Source of the DNA: Gamarada debralockiae
Lineage: Eukaryota > Ascomycota > Leotiomycetes > Helotiales > Hyphodiscaceae
Length of the DNA: 64,000 nt
NCBI GenBank assembly: GCA_002803225.1
Contig: NXFV01000300.1
Span: 1-64,000 of the forward strand
Reading direction: 5' to 3'
The translations under genes and the position numbers were made by a program. The notes below the pieces were generated by a model. It had not been told where the DNA came from. It saw only the letters and a list, made by a program, of their open reading frames with translations, and made no database searches. Each line of letters starts with the position of its first letter. The stretch's first letter is position 1. Positions 1 to 10,642 of the stretch are shown one piece after another.

Positions 1-582
1 GACCATTATTGGGAGCACGTACTTACTACTCCCGCCTCTAGACGAAAGGTTAAAAGTTTCGTCGTTTAACAAGGGTTCAAGTTCGCAAGAGAATGCGATA
101 CGTGGCTCTGCCGAGTAGGGGTTGGACAACCTCCAGTTTTTAAACTTTAGCACCCTGTTTAATCTATGTATTATTAACCTCCTCCCCTTAATAATTCCAC
201 CTCCTAGGCTCCCAAACCCTAAAATCTCTGATTTACTTTCTTACCGAAAATCAACCCTGTTTTCACTCTTGGCCAAAATTCTTGGAGGTGGGATTACTAG
301 GGGGTGGGGATGATAATAATAAATGTTTAAAAGCAGCCCAAAATTTTTTTTTTTTTTTTTTTTAACAAAGATATTAAGTAAAAAAGTCTAAAATAAGCTT
401 AATTATTAATATTAACATCAAATTATAACATATGATAACTTTTATATTTTTTATACCTTAAAGAGCTGGATTTTTTATGCTTGAATCCGTGTCGCTAGCT
501 CTAAACCCTTTCATCTTTGTTCAAGAACCTCTCATCGCTAGAAATAATTCTCGTTCGAGACACAACTCAAATTACAGGAAGC
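1..582. other. left-edge non-coding stretch
   Basis: No supported gene. The stretch is AT-rich from about 310 on and contains a run of 20 T at 344-363. Short open frames here have no recognisable motif. It includes the presumed promoter of the FAD oxidase that follows. Confidence 0.5.
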
Positions 583-2300
583 ATGTCAGAAGCTTCAAAG
601 TTGACCGACTCTACGATATCTGGAAAAAGTATCTGTTCCGAGCTGATCTCTAGACTCTCTTCAGATGCAGTGGTATCATTGCCAGATTCTGAGGAGTTTG
701 CGAGCTCGAACTTACGATTTACAGACTACGAGCGCCCAGTGAGTCTACGTCTATCGGCGCCGTTTCTCCGACCTCTGACCGGAATCTAGACTTATCTGGT
801 GGCTATTCGACCCAGCTGCGAGGCAGACGTTGTACAGACCGTGAAATATGCGCGGGAAATGAACATCCCGTTCTCCCCTCGTGCGGGACATCATTGTGTT
901 ACGACCACTATGCGCCATCTTCAGAATGGCATCTTGCTGGATATGCGCTCTCTCAACAAGCTGCATTTCAACGCAGAGACCAATCACCTTGCCGTCGGCG
1001 GCGGTGTGATTACGGATGACCTTGTGCGTTTTCTTGAAAGCAATGGCATGGAAGTCAGTAAGTCATGACCGCCTCTAGACGTCGAGTACTTCTATTTCTT
1101 GCCATTTGCTTACCTCTTGTAGATGTTGGATCATGCCCAACAACCGGAATCATTGGAGTCTCATTCGGCGCGGGACTCGGACGTCTTCAGGGAAAATACG
1201 GCCTCTTGCATGATAATATGATCTCCTGCAAGCTGGTTCTTGCAGATGGCTCTCTTGCCACAGCGTCCAAAGAGTCACACCCAGATCTGTTCTGGGCGAT
1301 CCGCGGCGCGGGACACAACTTTGGCATTGCAGTAGAAGCCACATTTCGCGTGTATCCCCAGGCCTTCGGTGGAATCCACTACACATGGGACCTGGAATTC
1401 AGTCTGGATCAATGCGATGAGGTCTTCCGCACTTTGAACGAGGTTCATGAGGCGATGCCGCCTGAGCTTGCAATCTTCGTCTTGTGGAACAGGCGGAACA
1501 AGTCAGGACATCAGGTGAGCTCCCATATCAGAACCGAACCCCCATGATTTCGTTAAAGCTGAGTGATAATAGCATCTCATCCTCATAAATCTTGTGTGGT
1601 CAGGGGCTTCTATGGAAGCTAATCCCTGGGTTCAGAAATTCCAGAAGCTCGGCCCAGTAGTTGACAGCGGAAAAGTCGAGACGACCTGGGGCGAGCTGCC
1701 TTGGACGACGTACAATGGCATGAATAAATTTCTCAGCAAGCCCGAGGTGTGGTCCAAAGCGCCATATAAAATGATGGGTGCAGTCAGCATCGAGAAGTTC
1801 GACATCGAGACCACGAAGGCATTCTTTCACAGCTTGAAGGCCATGAATGAGCAATGGGCAGGGAAAGGCTTGTTCGGGGCCATGTTCGAGTGCTTGCCAC
1901 ACCACCGCGTGAGGGAGTTCCCCGATGACGCAACGGCGTTCCCTTGGCGGCGGGGGACAAACCATTTCCTGTGAGTATCTGTTTTACCAGTCACTCTTGC
2001 TGATTCAGTGTGCTAAACTATTTGGACCTTGCTAGGATGATGACCGCGACTCCTTTCAGTCTTGAGGATGGTGATGTGTTTGAAGGGCACTTGGACAAGT
2101 GGAAGAGGGAGTTCATCGCCGTTTCGGGCTACGGCCGACTTCAGCAGTATGTTAACTATGGCAATACGACGTCAACCATGAATGACCCTCCAGAGGCCCT
2201 GTACGGGTACGAGCCCTGGAGACTGGAAAAGTTGAGGGCATTGAAGCGGCAGTACGACCCACAAAATATCTTTCGCTGGTATCAACCCCTAATTCAATAG
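583..2300 (+). CDS. FAD-linked oxidoreductase, berberine-bridge-enzyme type
   Basis: Predicted secondary-metabolism oxidase using bound FAD. Five exons: 583-738, 790-1057, 1123-1514, 1573-1970, 2036-2300 (492 aa). Every intron has GT/AG ends and all phases agree. The ATG at 583 is the first Met in frame. The FAD-binding domain has RAGHH (residues 83-87), where BBE enzymes carry the His bound to FAD, and GSCPTTG (144-150), whose Cys matches the second FAD attachment site of bicovalent enzymes. FGAGLGRLQGKYG and WAIRGAGHNFGI follow. The C-terminal BBE motif is QYVNYGN with YDPQNIF. No signal peptide is visible, so it is probably cytosolic. An alternative acceptor at 2009 would add nine residues. 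It is next to three P450s, which suggests a shared oxidative pathway. Substrate unknown. Confidence 0.85.
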
Positions 2301-3482
2301 GGGAATATGATACTACGGATCCTCGGCATATGCAGAGTGACGGTGGAGGCGACCGGGATGTTTATTGGTATTGTAGAGGAATGAGAATGAGATTCTGTAA
2401 TTTACTCTCGATGACTCCCCCCCTCCCTCTTTTCACCGCCTGCCCTCTTCCTCCCTCACTTTAAAGTAATCTTGAGTAAGGTAGAGACTAATTTGGTATT
2501 ATTTCACAAAATTATAATATATGTATTTATAAAGAGTTTTTAACTAATCAATAATGTTTTAAAACCTTGTAAAACCTATGGTTAAGGATTTAAGCTAAGT
2601 AAATTTTTTAAATATTGTAAAGTTTAAATTATAAAAATGTACAAACTACGCAAACCTTGACGAGTAGGATTAAGACATTAGTAGAAGGTCGACAACGGCA
2701 TTTAGGATTTCCGTGTAGTCGTGGTATTTCTTCGTATCTCCAAAGTACTTTGGTACCTAAATAATTGTAGCGAAACAGTGACCCACGGTGCGTTCAAGCT
2801 ACAGCATAACCAGGGTATGAAAGTGTTTTTGTTCCCGGAGGTACTCCGTACACCGTACTTTCTAGCTTGTGCAAACCTTGAACCCCCCTTGCTTCGCTAA
2901 CAGCTGCTTGGGTAAATACGAAGTATGGTCCTGTGCCTCCGTACCCCACCCTGGTTTTAACTCTAAAAATTTCTCTGTGCTCCCGTCAAAAGAAAATAGA
3001 GCTTACTCTCTCCCCTCCTGTTTATTCGTTAACGCAATCATGCTAGCATGTTCGGTTTGCCCTACAAAACAACCCTTGTACTTAGGCCCACTAATACAAG
3101 TATTTAGGGTGGGGAGAGTATCAGAGGAGGAAATGGCACCAAAGTATAATATGGAGCGACTGCTTCCATTACCTGGCTTTCACGAATCTGTGCGAGTCAT
3201 GACTCTTACCCACTTTCCCTACTCTCCGTGATTCCTCCCACGTTTTTGATATCTCAAAACAGGTAGGCTCTCTACAAGGCGTTGCGGATCCCGCTGTATC
3301 GAGACCCTGCAGTGAGCTGGCGTGGCCTGTCATTCTCTCGGACTTGCCGATCGGCGCTGGGAAATAGACTAACCGGTGTTAAAGGATCAACTTTATCGGA
3401 GCTCTCTTTATTTAGTGCATTTCATTTTCGATGTGTGCAAACTTGCCCATAGACTCTTTTGGCTCAGTCGAATCTTCCAGTT
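2301..3482. other. intergenic region
   Basis: About 1.2 kb between the FAD oxidase and the first P450. Positions 2460-2660 are strongly AT-rich. The longest open frame (2869-3231) shows no domain and looks like chance. The last 150 bases are the presumed P450 promoter. Confidence 0.5.
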
Positions 3483-5191
3483 ATGGCTGCCTTGGATCAC
3501 ATCGACGTAGAATTTCTGCGAGCACAACTACCCAATCTAACTGTGAGCAATGTTGTACTCGCTTTTCTAGGCGTAGTAGGTAGTCCTCCCGAAGAGAATG
3601 ACTTTATTCATTGACCACGATTGCAGACTGTCACGTACTGGGCCTGGAAGATCCTCTATAACCTCTATCTAAGTCCTCTCAGTGGCTACCCAGGTCCCAA
3701 GCTCTGGGCGATTTCGCGTTTACCATGGAACTGGGTCAATATGCATGGCCGTATTAGCTGGCGCATCCGGGAGCTTCATGACCAGTACGGACCTATTGTT
3801 CGCATCTCTCACGACGAGTTATCATATTCTACTTCAGGTGCCTGGAAGAAAATCTATGGCCAGCGTAGTCCCGAGTTCGTCAAGGCACTCGATGGGCGTG
3901 GTATCGCTCCCCCGAGCATTGGAGGCCGCAAAAGTTTGATGACGGAGACTCAGGATCGACATGCCGCTCTCCGCCGGGTTATCAATCCTGCATTCTCGGA
4001 GCGTGCTTTACGCGAACAGGAGGGCTATCTCAAGACTCATTCGGACACTCTGATTGTTCAGCTAAAAAAAAGATGCAAAGAGGGTCCTGTAGACATGTCA
4101 CAGTGGTACAATCTTACGGCTTTTGACATTGTTTCCGGTATATATATCTATAATGTGATTTTTCCGGAGCTTGAGGTCATGACTGACGACCTTAGACCTC
4201 GCTTTCGGCAGCCCCGCCGGCTGCCTCACCAGCGAAGAGCAACCATGGATCAAAGTCATCCTAGACCGCGCGAAAGCCATCGTGTGGTTCCAAATCGCCA
4301 CTCAATACGGCCTGTTAGGCCTTCTTAACTGGCTGACACCGCGATACGTGGCCGAGTCGCGACGAAAGCACATCGCCATGACCAACGCTAAGCTGCAAGA
4401 TCGCATCCACGCCAAGAACCCCGGGAAGGATTTCATGTCGTACATTTTACAGAACGAGGGCGAAAATCTTTCCAATGTTGAGCTTATCATGTTGGCCAGC
4501 AACTTCATCGTCGCCGGCTCCGGTACCTCAGCGGGCGGAATGTCTGGGCTCACCTATCTGCTGTTGCGCAACCCGGACAAGCTGGCAATCCTTTCCGCTG
4601 AGATTCGCGGTACCTTTAATTCGCAGGATGAGATCACAATGCTTGCTACTGCCCGGTGTAAGTACCTCAATGCCTGCTTGGAGGAGGGCATGCGTCTCTA
4701 CCCACCCACTCCTGGAAGCTTGCCGCGGATCGTCCCTAGCAAGGGCGAAATCATAGAAGGTAAATGGGTTCCTGGCGGTACTGCTGTTGGCTGCAACCAG
4801 CTCGCAGCTGGGCACTCAGAGCTCAACTTCCACAAAGCACGCGAGTTCATTCCAGAACGCTATCTAGAGCAACCCCCCAATTCGGAGTTTTCGAATGACG
4901 ACAAGTCGGCCGCACAGCCGTTCTCCTATGGAGCACGAAGCTGTATCGGCAGAGCGTATGTGATATCCCTCTCAGCTTGATATGCATCTACGCGGAATTC
5001 GCGGCTGACGTGTCTCTAATCATAGAATGGCATATGCTGAGATGCGTATGACTATGGCTAAAATCATCTTTAACTTTGACATGGAACTTGCTCGCCCGGG
5101 GGATGACTGGTGGAACAATCAAGGCACTTATCTAGTGTGGGAGAAGATGCCTTTGATGGTCCAGCTACACCCAAGAACAAGCCCACAGTAG
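3483..5191 (+). CDS. cytochrome P450, isotrichodermin C-15 hydroxylase-like
   Basis: ER-anchored heme monooxygenase, 509 aa, exons 3483-3575, 3627-4137, 4196-4955, 5026-5191. The N-terminus is a hydrophobic anchor followed by the hinge YPGPKLWAIS. The I-helix reads AGSGTSAG, the K-helix ExxR lies in EEGMRLYPP, PERY follows, and the heme loop is FSYGARSCIG with Cys about 451. The intron at 4138-4195 is needed to restore FDIVSDLAFG, a segment the paralogue at 10643 shares almost exactly. The first donor could be 3573 or 3576; I chose 3576 (GTAGGT). Similarity to the 10643 gene runs the whole length, so the two arose by duplication. Annotated relatives include trichothecene C-15 hydroxylases, but no trichothecene genes are visible and the substrate cannot be read from the sequence. 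Confidence 0.9.
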
Positions 5192-5456
5192 ACGCATCTG
5201 ACTCTCGTGCTAAGAAATAGTGATAGTTTCTGATGCACTAATGTCGATACGGTGCAACAAAACCAATGTCATAGTCATACAGGTAAATTGCAAGCAGAAA
5301 GTTAGCGGTCTAGGGTTTCAGAAGTTTAGGAGGAAGTAGGATAGGGTCACTAAGGTAGAGGTCAAATTTGGTAAGGGTGGGGGTTGTATCTACTTAGATA
5401 AATATGAACACCGATAGTTCTTCTACTGCATCACTTGAGTTTTTGTCAAATGGAAG

Positions 5457-5655
5457 TACAGTAAAACCTGGTTATAACGAACACGAAAAATCTGTATGGG
5501 CGAGGGCCCAAAAATTCGTTATATCCAGAGATCGTTATATAGAATCCCTGTCTTCATACAAATTATCCCTGTAAAGGTTTTCGTCTCGTACGTTATATCG
5601 AGAGATTTGTTAGCGTTCGTTATATCCAGATTCGTTATAGGCAGGTTTTACTGTA
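5457..5655. mobile_element. MITE-like element, pogo/Tc1-type inverted ends
   Basis: The left end 5457-5481 (tacagtaaaacctg, two variable bases, tataacgaa) and the right end 5631-5655 are inverted copies differing at only two positions. Each ends in TA, the target duplication expected for the Tc1/mariner/pogo group, and CAGTAAAACCT is typical of pogo-type ends. The 195-bp body has no coding capacity but repeats cgttata several times. It is non-autonomous, and its source transposase is not in the window. Confidence 0.8.
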
Positions 5656-6355
5656 TGTGCACGAAGAGCTTTAGTCTTGGCTTCACCACTTTACTTGGGA
5701 ATACAATCTTTTCGTCCTGCTATTTGACAGCTTTATCCACTTGCTCCTTACCCCACTTCATAAACAAGGTCTGCCTAGCATGTAACATGTCATGTATAAT
5801 ATAGTTCAAGGGACCTTGTCCCAATGCTTCCCTGTCACACAAATAGGGAGTTTCGAACCCAGCTTGGTGAGAACTTTACGGAGAGAACCTTATTTTCAGT
5901 CGTTAAGTACAGTATCCTTAGTACGGTCAGGGGTTACCCCTGTTAGCGAAAGCCCAAATACATGGTAGCAACATCCTAGCCAAAGAGCCTCCTTTAATTC
6001 CTTTGTACGGAGGTCAGCACCTAAGTATTGTTAGCTGGGGCCATGGGGCTCCCCTTGTTACCCGTTGCTGCTTATCCTATTGAGGCGTAAACCAACCAAG
6101 AGTACTGCCGGATCAGGGTAAGTTTTGTTGCTATCAGGGGTGATCCCTACACTGAGCTAACCATACTTACGAAGATTCGGTGGAATTTTTGTCACGCCAG
6201 TAGGGTTAAGCAAGGCCCGAGTACCGACCGGGCAGCGGACATCCCTTGTCTTTAGATCCTGCAAACTTAGCGCGGACAAAATTTATCCGCTGAACCTCCG
6301 TAGGTGCGGTACTTTAGGGATTCTTGCTTGCTAGGGTAGCCCCTGAACCGCACTA
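5656..6355. other. intergenic region between two MITEs
   Basis: No gene, RNA or repeat could be recognised in these 700 bases. Both strands have frequent stops. Confidence 0.4.
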
Positions 6356-6642
6356 CCGCACTAATTGGCACATAAGAGAATAGCTGTCAGTTAAGACCTA
6401 CTCAGATGAGACCCTATTCTATTTCGATAAAAAGCAGCAAAAATTCACATAAGATATTACCTTATTTGACACCGCCTATAATTCAGGGGGCTTCAGGCTT
6501 CAAGGCGCTGGAACTATAGGGTGTTATAGAGTGTTTCACCCGAAATCGCATAAGACACTATTCCCAGATAAGACACTATTCTAATCTCGAAAAGGTTGCC
6601 AAAAGTTGCATAAGATATTATCTTATTTGCCAATTAGTACGG
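6356..6642. mobile_element. second MITE-like element, TA-flanked inverted repeat
   Basis: The left end 6356-6376 (ccgcactaattggcacata, then ag) and the right end 6622-6642 are 21-bp inverted copies with two mismatches. TA dinucleotides lie directly outside both ends (6354-6355, 6643-6644), as in Tc1/mariner insertions. The 287-bp interior contains an imperfect direct repeat (about 6410-6468 and 6570-6630) carrying cataagatatta. No ORF. The right end is 267 bp upstream of the CYP52-like start codon. Confidence 0.75.
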
Positions 6643-6908
6643 TAAGTCACAATGCCGGTACGAATGTACTTAGCCGCTGTGCCTGCGTAGAAGCCAAGGC
6701 GTGTTGATGTTCGGTATGATCCGTACCTCTGAATATTGGCCAATGCCATGTTTCTTAAAAGACACGTGGTGAGTGGGCTTATTTTTAGGCTGCGTGACAC
6801 GAGGAATAGGTATACATAACGAGTCATTGGATTTGACCGGACTCTTAAGCATGCCAGTCCAAACTGGCAGCATCACTATCAGCATCGCTGTCAGCGGCCA
6901 GAGACAAA

Positions 6909-8504
6909 ATGATCACCGAAAGACTCCTCCTCCTCGCGCTGTGCGGAGCCGGCGTTGTACTCGTGCAGCTTCTGAATGTCTTTGTTATCCGTCCTTTCTT
7001 ATACGCTCGCAAGTCGCAAAGCCTAAGATGCGGTCTTGTTCCCATCGAGCCAACCAAATGGCCTTTAGGGGTTGATATCGTCCGGGCTGGGCTTCGGGCA
7101 GACCGGGACCAGAGCACACCGGAGTTTGTCACCAAGCGCTTCCACGCCATGGGCCGGTACACATTCCGGATAAGCATCTTGGGCTCCTCCAACTTCATCA
7201 CGGCCGAGCCGCGCAATGTGCAAGCCGTTCTTGCTGGGCAATTCACCGATTTTGCCATGGGAGCGGCCCGACGGACGAATCTTAAACGGGTGCTTGGGCG
7301 TAGCATATTCGCAGTCGACGGCCCGGCTTGGCACTCGGCTCGGGAGACAGTCCGACCCATCTTCGCCCGTGAGAACATCGCCGACCTGGCTCTCCTGGAA
7401 AATCACGTGCAGAGCTTGCTGGCATGTGTCGAGGGGCCTGGAGCGGATAGTGGCGGGTGGACTAAGCCTGTCAGCCTCGCAGAGTTGCTCCCCTGCCTGA
7501 CCATTGACAGCGCGACGGAGCTCTTCCTGGGGCAGAGCAGTCACTCGTTGCAAGCCTGGCAAAAAGAAAAAAAGGGAGAGGGCCACCAGCGGGACTTTTC
7601 GTGGGCTTTTGAGCGATTGCTGAGTCTGCTGGCAATACGTATGCGCCTCCGTGGTCTGTACTGGCTCTATGGCAATCGGGAGCTGGAGGAATGCATGGCC
7701 ATCATGCACGCTTTCGTGGACGACGCCATGGACGCCGCAGACCGCGCAAAGCTCCAAGGCACGTCCAAGATCAAGAAATATGACTTCCTTGACACGCTGC
7801 GGGTACGATGCGCGGACCGCGCTGAGGTGCGCGAGCAGGTCTTGGGCCTGCTGGCTGCCGGGCGTGACACCACGGCGAGCTTGATGAGCTGGGTTTTCTA
7901 CTGTCTGGCACGCGATCCACAGCAGTGGGCGAAGCTACGGGCCGTCGTTCTCCAGACATTCGGGCCGTACAGCCCAGATGCCGAGACCACGCTCAACAAC
8001 ATCACGTTCCAGAAGCTCAAAGGGTGCAAGTATCTCCAGCACGTCTTGAACGAGACGCTGCGGCTGCACAGCATCGTTGCGTTCAACAGCCGGATGGCAG
8101 TTCGCGACACGACCTTGCCAACAGGAGGTGGTCCGGATGGCACAGCACCAATACTCGTGCCAGCAGGGACAGAAGTCAACTTCAGCTCGCACGTGATGCA
8201 TCGTCGTAAGGACCTCTGGGGTGAGAATGCCGACGAATTCGTGCCGGAACGCTGGGAGGCTACGAGGCCGGGGTGGAGCTATGTGCCTTTCAACGGCGGA
8301 CCGCGAATCTGCATCGGCCAGCAGTTTGCGTTCACGGAAGCTGGTTATGTTGTTGTACGACTTTTACAGCGGTTTGAGGCTATGGAAGGGCTGGATGTAG
8401 ATCTGACAAGAGACTACACCCACTTCACGGTCGTGGCGAGCCCAGGAAGCCCGAGTAAGAGAGGGGGGGCTGTGAGATGCAGATTCAAATTGCAAGGCGC
8501 CTAA
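6909..8504 (+). CDS. cytochrome P450, CYP52-like (fatty acid/alkane hydroxylase type)
   Basis: Intronless, 531 aa. Residues about 5-30 form an N-terminal membrane anchor. The I-helix motif is AAGRDTTASL (about 320), the K-helix ExxR lies in NETLRLHS, then VPERW, and the heme loop is FNGGPRICIGQQ with Cys about 468. The long form, GPRICIGQQFA loop and FTVVASPG-type tail fit the CYP52 group, whose members hydroxylate the terminal or near-terminal carbon of alkanes and fatty acids. Unlike its P450 neighbours it has no introns, is GC-rich and belongs to another family, so it was not part of their duplication. A fatty-acyl or polyketide chain is a reasonable substrate guess. A MITE sits in its promoter region. 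Confidence 0.9.
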   Translation: MITERLLLLALCGAGVVLVQLLNVFVIRPFLYARKSQSLRCGLVPIEPTKWPLGVDIVRAGLRADRDQSTPEFVTKRFHAMGRYTFRISILGSSNFITAEPRNVQAVLAGQFTDFAMGAARRTNLKRVLGRSIFAVDGPAWHSARETVRPIFARENIADLALLENHVQSLLACVEGPGADSGGWTKPVSLAELLPCLTIDSATELFLGQSSHSLQAWQKEKKGEGHQRDFSWAFERLLSLLAIRMRLRGLYWLYGNRELEECMAIMHAFVDDAMDAADRAKLQGTSKIKKYDFLDTLRVRCADRAEVREQVLGLLAAGRDTTASLMSWVFYCLARDPQQWAKLRAVVLQTFGPYSPDAETTLNNITFQKLKGCKYLQHVLNETLRLHSIVAFNSRMAVRDTTLPTGGGPDGTAPILVPAGTEVNFSSHVMHRRKDLWGENADEFVPERWEATRPGWSYVPFNGGPRICIGQQFAFTEAGYVVVRLLQRFEAMEGLDVDLTRDYTHFTVVASPGSPSKRGGAVRCRFKLQGA

Positions 8505-8689
8505 ATCTTCCACCAGACGCGGTGCTTAGTTTTCATAGATCTAGACAGAATATAGCGAGAAAAGATGAAGACAAGATTGGATGAAAATGATTAGCCAAAT
8601 TCGCTGTGGCTTGGTCCCGACACTATTCCCGACACCATGCAGAAAATTTTACGCAAAATAAGTCATGAAGTTCGATTTACTATATACAA

Positions 8690-9638
8690 CTAGAAGCCTA
8701 GACTATTCAGGGGCAGCCTCGCCATTAGCCCGATTCTCAGGGCTTCCACCAAATCCGGTCTCTTCACCATTAGAGCTCCCGTTCCTATTGAGACTAAGGC
8801 AATCACCCAAGGGACTGCCTTCCTGAACCCCACCTTTAGAGCCATCTTCAAGAAGCGGCCCTGTCGTTCCCGAATCCTCGCAAGGTGTACCTGACGCTCG
8901 TTGACTCGAGGAAAAGGGACATCCGGAACCTCCTTGCCCAGGAACTTGCAGAGAGGCTCCCAGCCTTCATCGAGCTTATAGTCCAGCAGTCTCTCTGGCG
9001 GCACCGCGACACGAATCTCGGCGTAGTGCCTCCTGAACCTGTCTCTCGCCTTCGCCCTCATCTCCGTCACGTTCTTAGACTCGAAGTAACCGCACATGAT
9101 CTTACGAATCGTCAATCCGGTGCTGCCTCCAAAGAGCGGCGCCAGGAAATTGGTAAAGAAGTCAGCCCTGATGCCCCATGTTGTGCTGAAAATGGCCTCG
9201 TCCATACTGGCGTACCACTTTTCGATGTCACGCTCGACAATGATGACCTTGGCCTCTGGGTATGCGTCGATGAGGGACAGAGCGAAAAATGAGCCCATAT
9301 CTGTGATGGCTTCGCAGGGCCCAAAAAGCTCATTCCACTGCGCGCGACTGAACCCCTTTCCATTGTAGGTGGACAGGGAGGGGAAAATGGCATCGGAAGC
9401 GGCGCTGAAAAGGGGCCAGTCGCGCGGGTTCATGGCGGATTTGATGCCATGGTGAACATTGCGGTAACCCAGGATGGTGAGGGCTTCACAGAGAGATGCT
9501 GAGCCTGTACAGTACACATGAGGTCAGAATGGCAGCAAACCAGGGCATGAAGAGGGGCGGACCTGTCCGTAGTGTTCCCAAAGAGAGAACAGAGGTTGTC
9601 CTCAATGGACGATTGGTCACTGTTCCTGGCGTCGCCAT
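8690..9638 (-). CDS. P-loop sulfotransferase-like protein with C-terminal membrane helix
   Basis: Two exons, complement of 9563-9638 and 8690-9504 (296 aa). The 58-nt intron splits the P-loop: joining gives LGTLRTGSASLCEALTILGY, the fungal form of the GxGRTGTxS phosphate loop. DWPLF, YPEAKVIIVERD and EKWYASMDEAI follow, all typical of the fungal sulfotransferase family related to PF17784. Near the C-terminus AVPWVIALVSIGTGALMV is a likely transmembrane segment. True sulfotransfer is unproven for most members, and some genomes label them NAD-dependent epimerases. It converges with the CYP52-like gene (185 bp between stops), so it may act on the same pathway product. Confidence 0.8.
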
Positions 9639-10642
9639 TGTCTGTTAATAACCTTCTAAACAGAGATGATGAATTTAGACCTAAGCTTGAATGGCTTTAG
9701 GTTTGGGCCGTAGCTACACCTCGAAACTTGCAGTTGCTCGGTCAGTGCGAGCCGGCTCTAGGAGGAGAAACAAAAAATATAGCTCAAATCGCGCATGACA
9801 GGGCTTGCTTGATATCTCGCATTCTGCAAACAGTGGAATGACCCCAACCGAGTCCTTATCCTCGAACGGTTCCTCCAATGTTTAGTTCATTCACAGGCGG
9901 TGTGATCAAATGAAACAATTTTAAGTTTTTGCTGCTCGAGGAATTGGCTCCATGCACAGTTAGCAGCCAATGGAAGAGTTCGTTATTTGCATGTGCTGTT
10001 TATTCCATATACTTGGGAGCGGGATGCGGCCGTTATTTTAGAGTTTTGAGAGCCGAAGATCGATGTAGCGTTTAAAACGATCCATAGTACATGACTTGAA
10101 GACCCATGGCGTGAGTGGGGGTCACAATCGACTCAGAATCAAAAGCTACCAAAGTATATACGGAGGGATCTTACGCGAAGTAGCCCGATGCAGAAAGGAT
10201 CACCGCAACTTCGTACGGAGGAGATCAGACTGCTAAGGCTGCTAGACAGGGCTCTGCCAGACGAAGGGATACCCTGAGTAAACCAGACCGGGGCTACGGA
10301 ATAGATCCACACACAAGGGTAAGGGAGTCGCTTATCCGATAAAATTCCGTGCAGTTTTCTGCTAGCGGCTGACGCGGAATAAACCCTGTAAGACAGTATG
10401 TACTTGGCTAATAGTCCGGTCCGTTTTGAGTTGGATTGAGATGACAGCTCCTCCGAGCACACTTCTCCAAGGAATTGCTCTGACTAAATAGGTTTGTAAT
10501 AGGTAGGGGTTTTCTTTAAACCTGTTGTGCAGAAGTCTATAAAGCTCTTGGCTACTGTAACATTTTCTGCTCGACATAGCTATTATAAAGCTGCCTAGAC
10601 AAGGTGACTATCTCCAAACCCACGGCGGGAGGCATCATAAGC
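9639..10642. promoter_or_regulatory. 1-kb intergenic region, divergent promoters
   Basis: Lies between the divergent sulfotransferase-like gene and the second P450. tataaag at 10538-10544 is about 100 bp before the P450 start and is a plausible TATA element. Nothing else is recognisable; the open frames at 10139-10577 on the minus strand carry no motif. Confidence 0.35.

Noticed and set aside
2869..3231. 120-codon open frame in the plus strand
   Set aside because: No motif, no splice partners, low-complexity codon use; likely chance.
7065..7757. 230-codon minus-strand frame
   Set aside because: Antisense shadow of the CYP52-like gene, whose domain order is complete on the plus strand.
10139..10577. 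minus-strand frames upstream of the second P450
   Set aside because: Ser/Arg-rich without any family motif; overlaps the presumed promoter.
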